A stretch of DNA of 64,000 bases, from positions 1-64,000 of the forward strand of contig JAMKCH010019692.1 in the NCBI GenBank assembly GCA_023653785.1, written 5' to 3'. The first letter of the stretch is position 1. The number at the start of each line of letters is the position of its first letter. The notes beneath the pieces are model-generated. The model was not told the origin of the DNA. It was given only the letters and a program-made list of their open reading frames with translations, and searched no databases. Shown here one piece after another: positions 61,272-64,000 of this stretch. Origin of the DNA: Ophioderma brevispina. Lineage: Eukaryota; Echinodermata; Ophiuroidea; Amphilepidida; Ophiodermatidae. A program made the position numbers and the translations under genes.

Positions 61272-62034
61272 AAATTCTCCCTAACTTTTTGGACGCTTTT
61301 GATTACAAAATTCAGCAACAAGTGGACCCTTTTGCCTTGTTTGATGAATTTGCGTTCCCCGCTTGCGTACGGCCTGTCTATGAAGACTGCTCTTTTGAAT
61401 ACTGTCTCGATGTGTGTGTAACTACGCACCGTGATTGTTGTACGTTATTCCATGCCAAAATTGCCAAGGATCCAAGCACGGCCGGTGGGAGCGTGGATCC
61501 CGATCGTGTTTCTATGCTAGAAAAGAAAAGCCAATCAGCTAGAGGCAAACTGTGACAGAATATTTGTTTTTGATTGTATAATCCCCTAAAAGGACTCACC
61601 ACCCTAATCCAAATTGTCTTTGTTTTTTTTCATTAATTTTCCACAGGAACATAATTAAATTACTCGCCCCTAAATTTGAAACCAAAATTCATTGTGTTTT
61701 TCGGACACCGCGTACACCATTGCCATGGTGATGGGAAACCAAATACCATTTTTTATCCCACCGGACCTCTAATGTGGATAGACTATTATCATGTCACTCA
61801 GTCAGAGCCATTTTTTTGGTTATTCTTTATATTATTTTGGACCCCTATATGATGGTTGTTGGACTTTGCTTGGTATAAGTCCCCCTTAATGGTGCAAGCG
61901 GTGAAGCAAGATTTTCATATTTTTGCAAATATATGTCCTAAGATGAGAACGAAGAGGAAACTCTGAATTAAATGAGGATTCTTTCTATTTTATACTTTAT
62001 TTACTTGGATATCTTGAATATTATTATGTTACTC
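61272..62034. other. No supported gene
   Basis: A 99-codon frame (61256-61555) contains six cysteines but starts inside the preceding repeat and has no recognised motif. Confidence 0.4.
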
Positions 62035-62412
62035 ATGGCGTACTAGGATTTCATATTGGGGGGGGGGGCAGTGTTCGCATCTCAACCAACAGAAAATGGA
62101 TGGTCCAGTGGCCCGCCTAGGGCCCTGTTGTGGGTTCAGGGGGCGAAAGCCCGTTCGCCCCCTGAATTTTGGGTTATTTATATGCTTAAATGTCTTCTGA
62201 TGGCTAATTTTTGTATGAGATTTTTGTAAATTTATTTGTCGCACGCTGTCGCATTTAACTTTAAACCTATACTTTAACCGACACCGGCCTGCAAGTGCAT
62301 GACCTGAATTTTTCACAGTGATCCGCTGGCTCATCTCAACCGACACCGAATCAACTATTGGGGGGGCCGCGGCCCCCCTGCCCCCCCCCTCCTTGCTATC
62401 GCCACGGTGTTA
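62035..62412. mobile_element. G-tract MITE-like element
   Basis: The left end TGGCGTACTAGGATTTCATA with a G run opposes GCCCCCCTGCC, a C run and CTTGCTATCGCCACGG, roughly inverse. The interior has GGGCGAAAGCCCGTTCGCCC, a local hairpin at about 62141-62160. Ends are diverged; boundaries are approximate. Confidence 0.45.
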
Positions 62413-62559
62413 AAGCTATAAAAAAAAAAATATATTATTAAGTGGTATTATTGATTCCCATTAACTTGTACGTACTATATTTAGTCTCTTAATCACATTT
62501 TTCTCTGAACACTTGCGGACTTCAACATTTCTGAAAATATTTTGTAATTTTACTTTTTT

Positions 62560-62915
62560 GGCGCCATTTTGAATTTTGAATATTGTCAATGTTTAAACTC
62601 CTCGGTTATGTATAAATAGATTCGGTCCCTACACAAAAACCTATTTTGGAATATGTTTGTTTGGGTCTTTTTTATAACATTTGTTCCAAATAATATCAAA
62701 CTCTTCTAAAAACGGCCATTTTTGGACGCCATTTTGGAATTTGGTCTACTTGTCAATGTTGAAACCTTCCTTGGTTATGTTTTAATAGATTCGCCATACA
62801 CAAAACATTGTTTTGGATATGTTTGTTGTCTTTTTTTACACATGTTCTGGTTCCAAATATATACAAATACGTTCTGAACACGGCCATTTTGAACGCCATC
62901 CTGAATTTTGGAGAA
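62560..62915. repeat. Tandem repeat, about 166-bp unit, 2.1 copies
   Basis: GGCGCCATTTTGAATTTTG (62560), GGACGCCATTTTGGAATTTG (62724) and GAACGCCATCCTGAATTTTG (62891) start successive units. Shared interior: TTGTCAATGTT, GGTTATGT, TAGATTCG, ACACAAAA, TTTTGGAATATGTTTGT. Confidence 0.85.
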
Positions 62916-64000
62916 ATGCCACCAGGGAAATGTGCGGGGATTTTTGTTAGTGATAGTACACATGTTCCCACAAAAAAAAAAAAAAAAAACTATACTGAAA
63001 AAATCACTGTTCCCAAAAATGTCCACCTATTTGGCTATAATGATCTAATACTATTGCCTACTTCTGTTTTGACAGCATTGCAAACACTAAGGCCCCGCAA
63101 TACAACACCAATCATGGTAATTACCAGACAAAATTTAGTAAACCTACCACTCGCTAGTTTAAAAAAATCGCCAATTTTACGGTAAGTTACTAGCGTGCTA
63201 AATCGAGTGGGGAGCTGAAGAGTAACCTCCGAGTAGTAATCCTCATAAGGATCGATTAACCCTCGCTACTAATTACATCATCATCCCCACCACCATCAAG
63301 TTACGGCAATGCACAAAACAAGTGGTGTCATTCAGATTCATCAGTCGTGAATGGGATTGCCTTAAAACTAAAACCCCAGCACACCTGAAATTATACGTCC
63401 ACTATCACTGTTCGTAATGCGATGATTTTATCGTTTCAAACATTTTCTTTTTACATGAAGAAATGTATACCAAGATTTCGGTTAATATTTGGGGCCACGG
63501 TTGGACCGAGACATATATCATCAAAATATAGAGTAGGACTTTGGCACTTGCGACAATCATCCATTTGTAAGAGTAATTGGATATCCTTGTTTCCCTTAGA
63601 GACCAGATATACTATACCGGTTGAGGTCGTTTTTCATTCTTGAATGAGTTGGTATATGGGCAGTAGAGTAAGTTTTAACAATGCCCTTTCCTTAAGGCCA
63701 ACTACTGACATAACGCATCCTTTATCTGACTATCTTCCTTTTGCTACTTTTACAACATTTAGTACTCTCTAATTTTAAAAAGTGAAAACACGATGAATCT
63801 TATTCACGGTCCAAAAAGAAGATAAATCACTGACTTTTTTATTCGGATTTTACTGAGTTTTCACATTATTAATAAACTATTATGGAATTTCAATATACGA
63901 TTATATACTACATTTACATGAAAAGTAACGAAAATTTACTAAAATCTGGCCCAATTCTGCCAACAAAACCACATAAAAATACAGCTTTTACAGGTTTCCA
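62916..64000. other. No gene seen
   Basis: A poly-A run lies at about 62971-62989. A 125-codon plus-strand frame at 62808-63185 crosses the tandem repeat and poly-A and is not convincing. Confidence 0.5.

Noticed and set aside
61256..61555. 99-codon frame with six cysteines
   Set aside because: Starts inside a MITE end, has no signal peptide and no recognisable spacing.
62808..63185. 125-codon plus-strand frame
   Set aside because: Runs through the 166-bp tandem repeat and a poly-A run.

Overview
The window looks like intergenic DNA from an animal genome, probably a marine invertebrate. It is strongly AT-rich, has no dense array of long open reading frames, and carries remnants of metazoan mobile elements: a Jockey/CR1-type LINE, a mariner/Tc1-type element, a tRNA-derived SINE, a piggyBac-type MITE and many foldback MITEs. 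The species cannot be named from the sequence. Two copies of a GTAGGCCTA-type motif near 24.24-24.28 kb and MITE termini of the CAGGGCC-TACGCAGG type would fit an echinoderm, hemichordate, cephalochordate or mollusc, but this is only an impression.

Layout. 0-1.3 kb: AT-rich, no gene. 1.3-3.2 kb: decayed non-LTR retrotransposon (endonuclease, linker, HADD box of the reverse transcriptase, C-terminal domain). 5.6-5.8 kb: SINE-like head, minus strand. 7.75-8.61 kb: TA-flanked element with terminal inverted repeats of about 255 bp that keeps only the transposase DNA-binding domain. 9.7-21.6 kb: short tandem repeats and several MITEs or foldbacks. 23.5-31.1 kb: MITE-rich, with two end-to-end TTAA-type MITEs, a GGCTTC-type family in several copies and one nested insertion. 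23.9-24.15 kb: a possible membrane-segment exon, minus strand. 31.5-47.4 kb: a 16-kb tandem array of a complex 3.1-3.2 kb unit, rearranged in its middle, with a 201-bp TTAA-flanked MITE in one unit. 47.75-48.15 kb: about 62-bp tandem repeat. 49.3-55.2 kb: more MITEs and two large foldbacks, and between them the best candidate host gene. 59.7-62.9 kb: tandem repeats with GGCGCCATTTTG motifs, a GC-rich block that may be a LINE tail, and G-tract MITEs.

The best gene evidence is at 51.12-51.30 kb, minus strand. A TATA box lies about 60 bp before an ATG. The ATG opens a signal peptide, a short pro-piece, a furin-type RKKR site and a cysteine-rich start of a mature peptide, and the exon ends at a GTAAGT donor. 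This looks like the first coding exon of a secreted, processed cysteine-rich peptide. The second exon was not found. Three copies of a CACATA-NN-GACGTA motif lie 0.4-0.65 kb upstream.

Apart from that exon and one weak membrane exon, the window is best read as a mobile-element and satellite landscape. Many elements are near-perfect inverted repeats, so any transcription through them would give long hairpin RNA. The 31.5-47.4 kb array shows scattered one- and two-base indels between units, which suggests unpolished long-read assembly; frames read from single units there should not be trusted.
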